Shown here: positions 8,171 through 16,122 of the stretch, in pieces
Position numbering within the stretch: the stretch's first letter is position 1
How the letters are laid out: each line of letters opens with the position of its first letter
DNA from: JBEHWX01 sp048498995
GTDB taxonomy: Bacteria; Bacteroidota; Ignavibacteria; OLB7
DNA: 32,508 nt
Direction of reading: 5' to 3'
Assembly: GCA_048498995.1 (NCBI GenBank)
Contig: JBEHWX010000068.1
Location: 1 to 32,508 of the forward strand
Notes under the pieces: model-generated
What the model was told of the DNA's origin: nothing
What the model saw: the letters and a program-made list of their open reading frames with translations, nothing else
Databases searched by the model: none
Position numbers and translations under genes: made by a program

Positions 8171-9052
8171 ATGATGATCGATGGTGATGGAAATGGCGCG
8201 GGCCGATCGCTCGACGCGATGATGCCGGCCGCATCCGTGGCCGATGCTTCCGACGCTGTTACGGTGGCGCGGGCCGATCCGTTCGTGCTGGCGGGGCGGA
8301 GCTTCACCTCCCGCCTCATTCTCGGCACCAGCCGCTACCCCAATCCCCGCGTGATGGTCGATGCCCTCGAGGCCGCCGGCGCGGAGCTCGTCACTGTCTC
8401 GATCCGTCGCCTGAATCTCGCCGACACCTCCTCCAGCTCGATCCTCGATTACATCGATCGCGGCCGGTACGCGCTTCTGCCGAACACGGCCGGATGCTAC
8501 ACCGCGCGCGACGCCGTGTTCACCGCGCAGCTTGCGCGCGAGGCGCTCGGCACCGATCTGATCAAGGTGGAAGTGATCGGGGATGAGGAAACGCTCTTCC
8601 CCGATGTCGAGCAGTTGCTGAAGGCCTGCCTGGAGCTGGTGAAGGATGGCTTCAAGGTGCTCCCGTACTGCAACGACGACGTCATCACCTGCCGCAAGCT
8701 CCAGGACATGGGATGCGCGGCGGTGATGCCCCTGGCCTCGCCGATTGGCTCCGGCATGGGAATCCGCAACCCGTACAACCTTCAGATCATCCGCGAGAAG
8801 ATCTCGATCCCGATGATCATCGACGCCGGCATCGGCACCGCCTCGGACGCGGCGCGCGCCATGGAGCTCGGCGCCGACGGCATCCTGCTGAACACGGCGG
8901 TGGCCGGCGCGCACCATCCGGTGCGGATGGCGCGCGGAATGCGCCTGGCGGTGGAGGGGGGAAGGCTGGCCCATCTGGCCGGACGCATCCCCACGAAGCT
9001 CTACGCCACCGCCTCCTCGCCGGTCGAGGGGATGGTCAAGACCCTCGGCTGA
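8171..9052 (+). CDS. thiG: Thiazole synthase ThiG
   Basis: A 293-residue TIM-barrel enzyme that joins deoxyxylulose 5-phosphate, dehydroglycine and ThiS-thiocarboxylate sulfur into the thiazole phosphate of thiamin. Family motifs: LAGRSFTSRLILGTSRYP at the start of the core, LLPNTAGC, IKVEVIGDEETLFPD (with the Schiff-base lysine strand), GFKVLPYCNDDVITCRKL, MPLASPIGSGMGI, IIDAGIGTASDAARAMELGADGILLNTAV, and a TASSPVEG end. The usual length is about 255 residues; here a non-conserved leader of about 37 residues precedes the core. The ATG at 8171 is chosen because AGGAG lies at 8159-8163; in-frame ATGs at 8174 and in the DAMM stretch are alternatives. Confidence 0.92.
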   Translation: MMIDGDGNGAGRSLDAMMPAASVADASDAVTVARADPFVLAGRSFTSRLILGTSRYPNPRVMVDALEAAGAELVTVSIRRLNLADTSSSSILDYIDRGRYALLPNTAGCYTARDAVFTAQLAREALGTDLIKVEVIGDEETLFPDVEQLLKACLELVKDGFKVLPYCNDDVITCRKLQDMGCAAVMPLASPIGSGMGIRNPYNLQIIREKISIPMIIDAGIGTASDAARAMELGADGILLNTAVAGAHHPVRMARGMRLAVEGGRLAHLAGRIPTKLYATASSPVEGMVKTLG

Positions 9053-9080
9053 TCCTTCCATCTCCGGCGGACATTCCGCG

Positions 9081-9668
9081 ATGAGCGTACCCTTCCGACT
9101 TCTGGCGATCGCCGGCTCCACGACCACGATCGAGGAGATCTTCCGAGCCGCGAACCGGCTCCCCACGCTTCGCGTCGGCGTGATGCTTCGCGATGCCGAC
9201 CACGATCCCGCGCGCGTCGCCGGGCTTGCCCTGCATGCGTTGGCGGTCGGGGTGCCACCCGGCGTGGCGCTGATCCCGAACGGCGTCGAGCTCGACGGCA
9301 TCGATGCGCTCCATCTTCCCGCCGCCCGGCTCGACGACTGGAGCGCGCGCGAAGGCCGGCCGGCCATCCTCGGCGCCTCCACGCACTCGCTCGACGAGGT
9401 GCGGCGCGCCGAGGCGCTCGGCGCCGACTACGTCACGTTCGGTCCCATCCATCCCACGCGATCCAAGCCGGGGCATCCCGGCCTCGGCATCGACGCGCTC
9501 CGGGAGGTGACGCGCGTGGCCCGCATTCCCATCTTTCCGCTCGGCGGCATCACCGCCGCGCGTATCCCCGATCTCCTGGCGGCCGGCGCGCACGGCGTGG
9601 CCGCGATCTCTCTCTTCGACGATCCCACATGGGTGACCATCGTACCCCGGATACTGCACGGCCGATGA
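9081..9668 (+). CDS. ThiE/TenI-family protein (thiamin phosphate synthase or thiazole tautomerase), divergent
   Basis: A 195-residue TIM-barrel protein of the thiamin phosphate synthase superfamily. The C-terminal half is recognisable: ASTHSLDEVRRAEALGADYVTFGPIHPTRSKPG, then IFPLGGITAARIPDLLAAGAHGVAAIS. The GP-x-x-PT-x-S-K stretch is close to the ThiE thiazole/phosphate-binding loop. The N-terminal half is poorly conserved: the usual Q-x-R-x-K substrate motif reads GVMLRDAD, and the N-D pair of ThiE reads PNG. TenI tautomerases carry a His where this protein has Pro (FGPIH). The position between thiG and thiD fits either role. Its stop overlaps the thiD start in ATGA, so they should be coupled. 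I leave the symbol blank because the motifs do not settle ThiE versus TenI. Confidence 0.8.
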   Translation: MSVPFRLLAIAGSTTTIEEIFRAANRLPTLRVGVMLRDADHDPARVAGLALHALAVGVPPGVALIPNGVELDGIDALHLPAARLDDWSAREGRPAILGASTHSLDEVRRAEALGADYVTFGPIHPTRSKPGHPGLGIDALREVTRVARIPIFPLGGITAARIPDLLAAGAHGVAAISLFDDPTWVTIVPRILHGR

Positions 9669-10510
9669 CCGTGGCGCTCACCATCGCCGGCTCCGACTCC
9701 GGCGGGGGCGCCGGCATCCAGGCCGATCTCAAGACCTTCGAGGCGCATGGTGTTTTCGGGGCCAGCGCCATCACCAGCGTCACCGCGCAGAACACGCGGG
9801 GCGTGCGGGGCGTGTACGACATTCCCATTGAAGGGATCGCGGCGCAGATCAACGCGGTGCTGGACGATTTTCCGGTGGCCGCGGTGAAGATCGGGATGCT
9901 CTCGAGCCGGGAGATCGTGGCGGCGGTGGCCGATCTGCTCCGGCGGCGATGCGTCGGCGTGCCGGTGGTGCTCGACCCGGTGATGGTGGCCACCAGCGGC
10001 GACCGGCTTCTCCGCGGCGATGCCGTGGCCGCGATCGTCGAGGAGCTGATGCCGCTGGCGACGCTGGTGACGCCGAACGTGGCCGAGGCGGCGCTGCTGG
10101 CCGGCGCTCCCGTCGAGGGGGAAGGGGAGATGGAGTCCGTGGCGCGCCGCATTCGCGAGCTCGGCGCCGCGGCGGTGCTGGTGAAGGGAGGAGATCTCCG
10201 GAGAGACGGCGGGATGCCGCCGGAGGCCGCCGACTTCCTCCTCGACGGCGGCGAGGGATCCTGGCTTCGCGCTCCCTTCATCCCGGTCTCGAGCACGCAC
10301 GGCACCGGTTGTACCCTCTCGTCGGCCATCGCCGCCAATCTGGCGCTCGGGTACCCGCTTGCCGAGGCGGTGCGTCGCGCCAAGGACTATGTTCACGCCG
10401 CCATCGCGGCGGCTCCCGGCCTCGGCGCCGGGCATGGCCCGCTCCGACATCATCTCCCGGGATTCGACGGCGAGCCGTCGGGTCCGGCCGCTGAGGAGCC
10501 GAGGCCCTGA
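9665..10510 (+). CDS. thiD: Hydroxymethylpyrimidine (phosphate) kinase ThiD
   Basis: A 281-residue ribokinase-fold kinase that phosphorylates hydroxymethylpyrimidine and its monophosphate to the diphosphate used by thiamin phosphate synthase. The N-terminal signature ALTIAGSDSGGGAGIQADLKTF is diagnostic, followed by GVFGASAITSVTAQNT, VVLDPVMVATSGD, LVTPNVAEAALL and the anion-hole and catalytic stretch STHGTGCTLSSAIAANLALG. The length is normal for a stand-alone ThiD with a slightly extended end. The start overlaps the preceding stop by 4 bp (ATGA). It is the last gene of the thi operon; no intrinsic terminator is visible before the next gene. Confidence 0.95.
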   Translation: MTVALTIAGSDSGGGAGIQADLKTFEAHGVFGASAITSVTAQNTRGVRGVYDIPIEGIAAQINAVLDDFPVAAVKIGMLSSREIVAAVADLLRRRCVGVPVVLDPVMVATSGDRLLRGDAVAAIVEELMPLATLVTPNVAEAALLAGAPVEGEGEMESVARRIRELGAAAVLVKGGDLRRDGGMPPEAADFLLDGGEGSWLRAPFIPVSSTHGTGCTLSSAIAANLALGYPLAEAVRRAKDYVHAAIAAAPGLGAGHGPLRHHLPGFDGEPSGPAAEEPRP

Positions 10511-10582
10511 ATCTCGGTCATATCCGAAGGTGTTGGTATCTTTCCCGTCTTTACGTCTCACACCGTGCAAGTCCGCAGCCGT

Positions 10583-12388
10583 ATGCCATACTCCATCGAA
10601 CAGACCGACCGTCAACTCGTCGGCACCTCAGCCGCCATCCGCTACACGCTCACGTTCCCGCAGGCAGCGCAGCATCTGGTCCACGTGACGATCGAGGTCG
10701 ACACGACCGCCGATCACGTGGTCTTCGCGATGCCGAGCTGGATTCCCGGCTCCTATAAGGTGCGCGATTTCGTCTCGAACCAGACCGATGTTCGCGCCAC
10801 GGCGCCGGATGGAACCGCGCTGGCGATGGAGTGGCTCTCGAAGAGCCGTCTGCAGGTGAGCGCCAACGGCGCCGGCACGGTGCGGCTCAGCTACGGCTAT
10901 TACGGCAACGAGCGCTCGGTGCGCCAGACGCACGTCAACCGCTTTCACGCCTTCATCAGCACCGGCGCCACCCTCATGTTCGTCGAGGGGCGGACCGATG
11001 AGATCCATCACGTCCGGATCGAGCATCCCTGGAGCCGCGTGAGCACCGCGCTCTCGCCGGTGAGCGACGGCATCCTCGGTGCCCTGAACTACGACATCCT
11101 CGCCGATTCGCCGATCGAGCTCGGCGACCACTTCACCACCTCCTACCAGAGCCACGGCGCGCTCCACGAGGTGGCGATCACCGGCCGGGGAGATTTCGAT
11201 CCGGTCTGGCTCGCCGAGCAGACCCGCGTGATCATCGACGAGGCGGTGAAGATGTGGGGACCGCTTCCATACGACCGCTACGTCTTCATCATCCAGCTCC
11301 TTCCGGGACAGTACGGCGGGCTGGAGCACGCGCGATCCTCGGTCAACATGTTCGACGCCGAGGTCTTCGCCGACAAGGAGAAGACCGTCAAGCTTCTGAC
11401 GCTCCTCTGCCACGAATACTTCCACCTTTGGAACGTGAAGCGGATCCGTCCGGCCGAGCTCGGTCCGTTCGATTACAGCGGCGAGAACTATACGCGGATG
11501 CTCTGGCTGGCCGAGGGGGTCACCAGCTACTACGACGATCTGATGGCCTATCGATGCGGCTTCCACACCAAGGCGGAGTATCTGAAGGCGCTGGGGGATG
11601 AGCATCTCGGCCGCCTGCTCGACACGCCGGGGCGCCTGGCGATGTCGATCAAGGACAGCTCCTACCTGGCGTGGGTGAAGCTCTATCTGCCGACGAACGA
11701 TTCCTCGAACCGCTTCCCGAGCTACTATCTGAAGGGAGGAGTGATCTTCCTTCTGCTCGATCTCTGGATCATCGAAAAGACCGCCGCGGCCGCGTCGCTG
11801 GACGACGGCATGCGCGCGCTGCTCGAGCTCTATCGTCGCCGTCCGGAGCGGGGGGTGACCGAGGAGGAGTTCATCGAGGTCGTCAGCGGGGCGGTGGGGG
11901 TGGATATCGGCCCGGTGCTCCGCGCCTGGCTGGACGCGGCCGGCGAGCTGCCGCTGGAGGAGACGCTCGGCGGGGTTGGGCTACTCTGGCGCGCCAAGAC
12001 GCCTCCGGCCGATCCCTCCGAATTCGGCCGGGGACGGCTCTACCAGCGCGGCGGCCTTGCCGACTGGACCGGACTGAAGGTGGATGATGTCCGCGGCGCG
12101 GTGCGCGTGACCCGCGTGACCCGCGATTCCCCGGCCGAGGAAGCTGGGCTGGGACTCGATGATGAGATACTTGCCGTTGATGGTTATCGCGTCTCCTCCG
12201 TCCGTGGGTGGGACGCGCAGCTTCGCGGCTCCTGGGAGCGGCGTCCGGTGAAGGTGCTGGCCGCCAGCGAGGGACGCCTCTACGAGACCACGCTCGATTT
12301 CCGTCCGCGGCCGAGCCACGAGCTGGTGGAGCGGGAGGATGCGACGCCGGAGCAGCGTAGAAACCTGGAGAAGTGGTTGGCGAACTGA
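10583..12388 (+). CDS. M61-family glycyl aminopeptidase-like metallopeptidase with C-terminal PDZ domain
   Basis: A 601-residue peptidase M61 family member. The N-terminal beta domain (from MPYSIEQTDRQLVG) has the family stretch FAMPSWIPGSYKVRDF. The zinc site is HEYFH at residues 277-281, with the third ligand Glu311 in MLWLAEGVTSYYDD. The family's GGLEH segment (YGGLEHARSSVNMF) lies just before it. The C-terminus (about 500-570) is a PDZ domain (DSPAEEAGLGLDDEILAVDGYRV). No signal peptide is evident, so it is probably cytosolic. The start is uncertain: a GTG six codons upstream (10565) is also possible and neither has a clear Shine-Dalgarno. TATCTTTC at 10537-10544 is a 7-of-8 match to the -7 promoter element, so it may have its own promoter after thiD. 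Confidence 0.9.
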   Translation: MPYSIEQTDRQLVGTSAAIRYTLTFPQAAQHLVHVTIEVDTTADHVVFAMPSWIPGSYKVRDFVSNQTDVRATAPDGTALAMEWLSKSRLQVSANGAGTVRLSYGYYGNERSVRQTHVNRFHAFISTGATLMFVEGRTDEIHHVRIEHPWSRVSTALSPVSDGILGALNYDILADSPIELGDHFTTSYQSHGALHEVAITGRGDFDPVWLAEQTRVIIDEAVKMWGPLPYDRYVFIIQLLPGQYGGLEHARSSVNMFDAEVFADKEKTVKLLTLLCHEYFHLWNVKRIRPAELGPFDYSGENYTRMLWLAEGVTSYYDDLMAYRCGFHTKAEYLKALGDEHLGRLLDTPGRLAMSIKDSSYLAWVKLYLPTNDSSNRFPSYYLKGGVIFLLLDLWIIEKTAAAASLDDGMRALLELYRRRPERGVTEEEFIEVVSGAVGVDIGPVLRAWLDAAGELPLEETLGGVGLLWRAKTPPADPSEFGRGRLYQRGGLADWTGLKVDDVRGAVRVTRVTRDSPAEEAGLGLDDEILAVDGYRVSSVRGWDAQLRGSWERRPVKVLAASEGRLYETTLDFRPRPSHELVEREDATPEQRRNLEKWLAN

Positions 12389-12395
12389 ACGGCGT

Positions 12396-12474
12396 CGGAA
12401 TCGCCGATTCCGGTCCCGAACCAGAACAAACCGGACACGCGGAAGATGGCCGAACACGATCGGCCGCTTCCGCG
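12396..12474 (+). terminator. Two stem-loops downstream of the M61 gene
   Basis: First, CGGAATC (12396-12402) and GATTCCG (12406-12412) form a 7-bp stem with a 3-base loop, eight bases after the stop. Second, 12438-12445 pairs with 12467-12474 (8 bp), and an inner 5-bp stem (12448-12452 with 12461-12465) closes an 8-base loop. Neither is followed by a T-run on the plus strand, so they would act as 3'-end hairpins or with a termination factor. They would also form the 3' boundary for the opposing small RNA unit. Confidence 0.45.
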
Positions 12475-12480
12475 CGTCAC

Positions 12481-12517
12481 AAAAAAAATCGCTCCATACG
12501 TTGGTGCGTAAGGAGCG
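12481..12517 (-). terminator. Rho-independent terminator of the minus-strand small RNA
   Basis: On the minus strand, CGCTCC (12517-12512) pairs with GGAGCG (12495-12490); after a T-T mismatch, TACG pairs with CGTA around a 6-base loop CACCAA. The stem is followed by A and eight Ts (12488-12481). On the plus strand there is no T-run after the hairpin, so the direction is clearly minus. No protein gene on the minus strand lies upstream of it within reach. Confidence 0.8.
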
Positions 12518-12613
12518 ACAGGGACCGTAAAACGAACTGATATGAACTGGACCTCGTGGAGTTGTTTTTCCGATGCGAGCCCCTCTGGACCAGGGGCGCG
12601 ATCACAACTCACA
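12481..12613 (-). ncRNA. Candidate novel small RNA (about 130 nt), antisense orientation to flanking genes
   Basis: Not a family I recognise. On the minus strand the unit has a promoter (12617-12648), then within about 3 nt of the expected start a long hairpin with outer arms 12604-12610 and 12559-12565 (7 bp, GAGTTGT/ACAACTC) and an inner 5-bp stem (12592-12596 with 12580-12584) closing a 7-base loop GGTCCAG. A single-stranded linker of about 40 nt repeats GGTCCAG (12547-12553) and has a third GGTCC (12522-12526). The unit ends in a terminator hairpin plus eight Ts. No open reading frame of note lies inside it. It is not a 4.5S, 6S, tmRNA or RNase P RNA by any conserved motif I can find. Confidence 0.55.
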
Positions 12614-12616
12614 GTA

Positions 12617-12648
12617 CAAACATAACCCTTCGAATACCCCCTGCTCAA
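12617..12648 (-). promoter_or_regulatory. Bacteroidota-type promoter driving the minus-strand small RNA
   Basis: On the minus strand, TATGTTTG (12624-12617) matches TAnnTTTG exactly, and TTG (12648-12646) lies 21 bp upstream, within the usual -33/-7 spacing. The predicted start at about 12612-12613 lies 2-3 nt before the first arm of the RNA's 5' hairpin. Confidence 0.65.
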
Positions 12649-12748
12649 CTACATGATCGTGTGGTTTTCAAACCCTAAGCGGACATGCTAACGGCGCGAT
12701 GTCCTGATTGAGAAACCTATCGTGACTGTTCGGGGAACGGGTTCTATG

Positions 12749-12756
12749 TAGATTTG
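12749..12756 (+). promoter_or_regulatory. Promoter -7 element of gcvP
   Basis: TAGATTTG matches TAnnTTTG exactly on the plus strand. No good TTG is present at the -33 distance, so the promoter may be weak or regulated. The expected start near 12761 gives gcvP a leader of about 60 nt. Confidence 0.55.
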
Positions 12757-12820
12757 TAAGTCTGGTAATCGTGGATCAACATTCACCGTGCATCGCACAC
12801 ACTGAGCCGAGAGATCACGC

Positions 12821-15730
12821 ATGGGTGCTTCGCTGAAAAGCCTCGACCTGAGGTATACCGACAATTTCATTCCGCGTCATATCGGACCGAGCGAGAGTGA
12901 GCGTCGTCAGATGCTCGATGCGCTTGGCCTCGGCACGCTGGACGATCTGGTGGCCGCGACGGTTCCGCAGGGAATCCGTACGGAGCGTCCGCTCGAGGTC
13001 GGCCCCAGCCGGAGCGAGTTCGAGCTTCTGGCCGAGCTGCGCGCGATGTCGAAGAAGAACAAGGTCTTCCGGTCCTTCCTCGGCCTCGGCTACTACGATT
13101 GCATCACCCCGCCGGTGATCCAGCGGAACATTCTCGAGAATCCGGGGTGGTACACCCAGTACACGCCCTATCAGGCGGAGATCGCCCAGGGACGCCTCGA
13201 AGCGCTCCTGAACTTCCAGACCATGGTGATCGATCTGACCGGACTGGAGATCGCCAACGCATCCCTCCTGGACGAGGCCACGGCCGCCGCCGAGGCGATG
13301 CACCTGAGCCACGCGGTCAAGGGGAAGGATGGCGTCGATGCGTTCTTCGTCTCCGAGGAGTGCTTCCCGCAGACGATCGATGTGATCCGTACCCGCGCCC
13401 TTCCGCTCGGCATCGAGGTGATCGTCGGCAATCATGAGACGTTCGACTTCTCCACGCCGATCTTCGGCGCGGTGCTCCAGTATCCGACCGTCGACGGCCA
13501 GATCCACGACTACCGCTCCTTCATCGAGAAGGCCCACGCCCACGGCGCGCTGGTCACCATGGCGGCCGATCTCCTGAGCCTCACGCTTCTGACCCCGCCG
13601 GGGGAGCTCGGCGCCGATATCGCCATCGGCAGCACGCAGCGCTTCGGCGTTCCCCTCGGCTATGGCGGACCGCACGCCGCCTACCTGGCCACCAAGGATG
13701 AGTACAAGCGCCAGATCCCCGGCCGCATCATCGGAGTCTCGATCGATGCGCAGGGACGTCCGGCGCTCCGAATGGCGCTCCAGACCCGCGAGCAGCATAT
13801 CCGCCGCGAGAAGGCCACCAGCAACATCTGCACGGCGCAGGTGCTTCTGGCCGTGATCGCCGGCATGTACGCCGTCTATCACGGACCGGACGGCATCCGC
13901 CGCATCGGCGAGCGCGTTCATACCCTCACGGCGGTGCTCGCCGAGGGGCTGCGCCGCATCGGCTGCACGATCCGGAACGAGCGCTTCTTCGATACGCTCC
14001 GCGTCGATCTCGGCGGCAGGGACGCCTCGGCCGTGGTTGCCGCCCTCCGCGAGCGGAACATCAACGTCCGCCCGGTTGCCGCGAACGAAGTGGCGGTCTC
14101 GCTCGACGAGACGGTCACGAAGGGGGATCTGGAGGCGCTGCTGGCCGGATTCAATCTCGGCGCGGCGGTCGACTTCACGATCGAGGATCTCTTCGAGAGC
14201 GTGGAGATCGGCTACGCCGAGCCGTTCGCCCGCACCTCGGCCTACCTGACGCATCCGGTCTTCAGCAAGTATCACTCCGAGACCGAGATGCTCCGCTACA
14301 TGCGTCGTCTGGAGTCGCGCGATCTGTCGCTGACCCATTCGATGATCCCGCTCGGCTCCTGCACGATGAAGCTGAACGCGACGAGCGAGATGTTCCCGGT
14401 CACCTGGCCGGAGATCGGCCGCATCCATCCGTTCGCGCCGCTCGATCAGACCGAGGGATATCAGGAGCTGTTCGCGGGTCTGGAGCGCGCGCTGGAGGAT
14501 ATCACCGGGTTCGCCAAGGTGTCGCTCCAGCCGAACGCCGGCTCGCAGGGTGAGTACGCCGGCCTGCTCGTGATCCGCGAGTATCATCAGCAGCGGGGCG
14601 AGGGGCACCGGAACATCTGCCTGATTCCGCAGTCGGCGCACGGGACCAACCCGGCCAGCGCCGTCATGGCCGGAATGAAGGTGGTGGTGGTGAAGACCGA
14701 CGCCAGCGGCAACATCGACCTGGACGATCTGCGCGCGAAGGCGGCCGAGCACGCCGCGAACCTCTCGGCCCTGATGGTCACCTACCCGAGCACGCACGGC
14801 GTCTTCGAGGAGGGGATCACCGAGGTCTGCCGGATCATCCACGAGAACGGCGGCCAGGTCTACATGGACGGCGCCAACATGAACGCTCAGGTCGGTCTCT
14901 GCCGTCCGGGCGAGATCGGCGCCGACGTCTGCCATCTGAACCTTCACAAGACCTTCTGCATTCCGCACGGCGGCGGCGGCCCGGGCATGGGACCGATCGG
15001 CGTTGCCGCGCACCTGGCCCCGCATCTGCCGGGACATCCGGTGGTGCCGATCGGCGAGGCCGGCGCGATCGGCGCGGTCTCGGCCGCTCCCTGGGGAAGC
15101 GCCAGCATCCTTCCGATCTCCTGGGTCTATATCTATTTGATGGGCTCCGAGGGGCTGACCGAGGCGACGAAGGTCGCCATCCTGAACGCCAACTACATTG
15201 CCCGCCGTCTTGAGAGCCACTTCCCGGTGCTCTACAAGGGAACCAATGGCATGGTGGCTCACGAGTGCATCCTCGACCTGCGTCACCTCAAGGCCTCGGC
15301 CGGGGTGGAGGTGGAGGATGTGGCCAAGCGCCTGATCGACTACGGCTTCCACGCGCCGACCGTCAGCTTCCCGGTACCGGGAACGGTGATGATCGAGCCG
15401 ACCGAGAGCGAGTCGAAGGAGGAGCTGGACCGATTCTGCGAGGCGATGATCTCGATCCGCGCGGAGATTCAGGAGGTGGAGCTCGGGCTGGCCGATCGCG
15501 AGAACAACGTGCTGAAGCACGCGCCGCATACCTCCGAGGTGATCATGGCCGACGAGTGGACCCGTCCGTACTCCCGCAAGAAGGCGGCCTTCCCGGCGGC
15601 CTGGATTCAGGAGCGGAAGTTCTGGCCGGCCGTCAGCCGCGTCAACAACGCCGCGGGAGATCGCAACCTGATCTGCTCCTGCCCGCCGATCGAGGCCTAC
15701 GCCGACGAGAGCGCGAGCTGCGAGGTCTGA
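12821..15730 (+). CDS. gcvP: Glycine dehydrogenase (decarboxylating), P-protein of the glycine cleavage system
   Basis: A 969-residue single-chain P-protein. It decarboxylates glycine with PLP and passes the aminomethyl group to the lipoyl arm of the H-protein. The N-terminal half begins with DNFIPRHIGPSESERRQML and contains FLGLGYYDCITPPVIQRNILENPGWYTQYTPYQ-type sequence (shown here only as segments GLGYYD and GWYTQYTPYQAEI), with YGGPHAAYLATKDEYKR. The C-terminal half carries the PLP lysine Lys710 in LHKTFCIPHGGGGPGMGPIG, the SMIPLGSCTMKLNA motif and the NAGSQGEYAGL stretch. The length is normal for fused P1-P2. The ATG at 12821 follows a weak GAGAG. No gcvT or gcvH is adjacent, so the complex is assembled from scattered genes. 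Confidence 0.97.
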   Translation: MGASLKSLDLRYTDNFIPRHIGPSESERRQMLDALGLGTLDDLVAATVPQGIRTERPLEVGPSRSEFELLAELRAMSKKNKVFRSFLGLGYYDCITPPVIQRNILENPGWYTQYTPYQAEIAQGRLEALLNFQTMVIDLTGLEIANASLLDEATAAAEAMHLSHAVKGKDGVDAFFVSEECFPQTIDVIRTRALPLGIEVIVGNHETFDFSTPIFGAVLQYPTVDGQIHDYRSFIEKAHAHGALVTMAADLLSLTLLTPPGELGADIAIGSTQRFGVPLGYGGPHAAYLATKDEYKRQIPGRIIGVSIDAQGRPALRMALQTREQHIRREKATSNICTAQVLLAVIAGMYAVYHGPDGIRRIGERVHTLTAVLAEGLRRIGCTIRNERFFDTLRVDLGGRDASAVVAALRERNINVRPVAANEVAVSLDETVTKGDLEALLAGFNLGAAVDFTIEDLFESVEIGYAEPFARTSAYLTHPVFSKYHSETEMLRYMRRLESRDLSLTHSMIPLGSCTMKLNATSEMFPVTWPEIGRIHPFAPLDQTEGYQELFAGLERALEDITGFAKVSLQPNAGSQGEYAGLLVIREYHQQRGEGHRNICLIPQSAHGTNPASAVMAGMKVVVVKTDASGNIDLDDLRAKAAEHAANLSALMVTYPSTHGVFEEGITEVCRIIHENGGQVYMDGANMNAQVGLCRPGEIGADVCHLNLHKTFCIPHGGGGPGMGPIGVAAHLAPHLPGHPVVPIGEAGAIGAVSAAPWGSASILPISWVYIYLMGSEGLTEATKVAILNANYIARRLESHFPVLYKGTNGMVAHECILDLRHLKASAGVEVEDVAKRLIDYGFHAPTVSFPVPGTVMIEPTESESKEELDRFCEAMISIRAEIQEVELGLADRENNVLKHAPHTSEVIMADEWTRPYSRKKAAFPAAWIQERKFWPAVSRVNNAAGDRNLICSCPPIEAYADESASCEV

Positions 15731-15784
15731 TCGCTTCGAGATCCGATTTCATGAACATCGCCGGCCACCGGGCCGGACCAGCAA

Positions 15785-15814
15785 CGGGGGATGCCGCATC
15801 AGTGGCATCCCCCG
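15785..15814 (+). terminator. 11-bp stem-loop after gcvP
   Basis: Arms 15785-15795 (CGGGGGATGCC) and 15804-15814 (GGCATCCCCCG) are perfectly complementary around an 8-base loop, 55 bp after the gcvP stop. The bases after it (CGTCGTTTCGG) are only modestly T-rich, so it is an atypical intrinsic terminator. Confidence 0.65.
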
Positions 15815-15981
15815 CGTCGTTTCGGGGAAGAGGGAAGTCGCGGGGGATGATGGCGGTGAAAGCGCCAGGAAGTGCCTGACCGCGCGAACGAGATGCGCTA
15901 TCTCTCCATTCGATCCATCAGCCTCCGCTCTGACCGCCGTTCTCGCCAGCGCGTTGGTAGGCGCATCCCGGGTAGGCGATC

Positions 15982-16025
15982 CCGGTAGGCGCACGTCTTC
16001 AGCGTGCGCCGGTGTGGCTGCTTCA
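15982..16025. repeat. REP-like 44-bp repeat, copy 1
   Basis: This copy is identical over about 44 bp to 16123-16166. Its core is a palindrome with arms GGCGCACG and CGTGCGCC (8 bp) around TCTTCAG, followed by a conserved GGTGTGGCTGCTTCA tail. Palindromes with a fixed tail, in pairs between convergent genes, resemble REP elements. Just upstream, two shorter GGTAGGCG/CCCGG words (15957-15985) look like partial copies. Confidence 0.75.
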
Positions 16026-16055
16026 GCTCCTTCCACGGTTCTCGCAAGCGTGCCG

Positions 16056-16111
16056 GCGGGCACATCATGGCGGGCACATCCTGGCGGGCACATCATGGCG
16101 GGCACATCATG
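16056..16111. repeat. 14-bp tandem repeat array (four copies)
   Basis: The unit GCGGGCACATCATG occurs at 16056, 16070, 16084 and 16098; the second copy has one change (ATCCTG). It lies between the two REP-like copies. Confidence 0.85.
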
Positions 16112-16122
16112 GCCGGCGCGTT

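Larger units (their letters stand above)
12389..12820. other. Lower-GC intergenic region before gcvP (432 bp)
   Basis: This region is visibly richer in A and T than its surroundings from about 12480 on. It holds two stem-loops after the M61 gene, a minus-strand transcription unit of about 130 nt (own promoter, hairpin, terminator), and the gcvP promoter; all are listed separately. I looked for a glycine riboswitch ahead of gcvP and found none. No credible protein gene is present. Confidence 0.7.

Noticed and set aside
7938..8234. Small repeat-peptide gene (Trp-Pro-Trp-Arg-Val repeats) on the minus strand
   Set aside because: A 15-bp repeat keeps all frames open by chance; there is no Shine-Dalgarno and the flanking codons show no protein character.
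12389..12820. Glycine riboswitch ahead of gcvP
   Set aside because: None of the conserved glycine-aptamer segments could be found; the structured element present is oriented on the opposite strand by its terminator.
12688..12870. Small minus-strand open frame (60 codons) upstream of the candidate small RNA
   Set aside because: It overlaps the gcvP start and promoter, has no ribosome-binding site, and resembles nothing known.
12815..15529. 904-codon open frame antisense to gcvP
   Set aside because: gcvP on the plus strand is unambiguous along its whole length; the antisense product has no recognisable feature.
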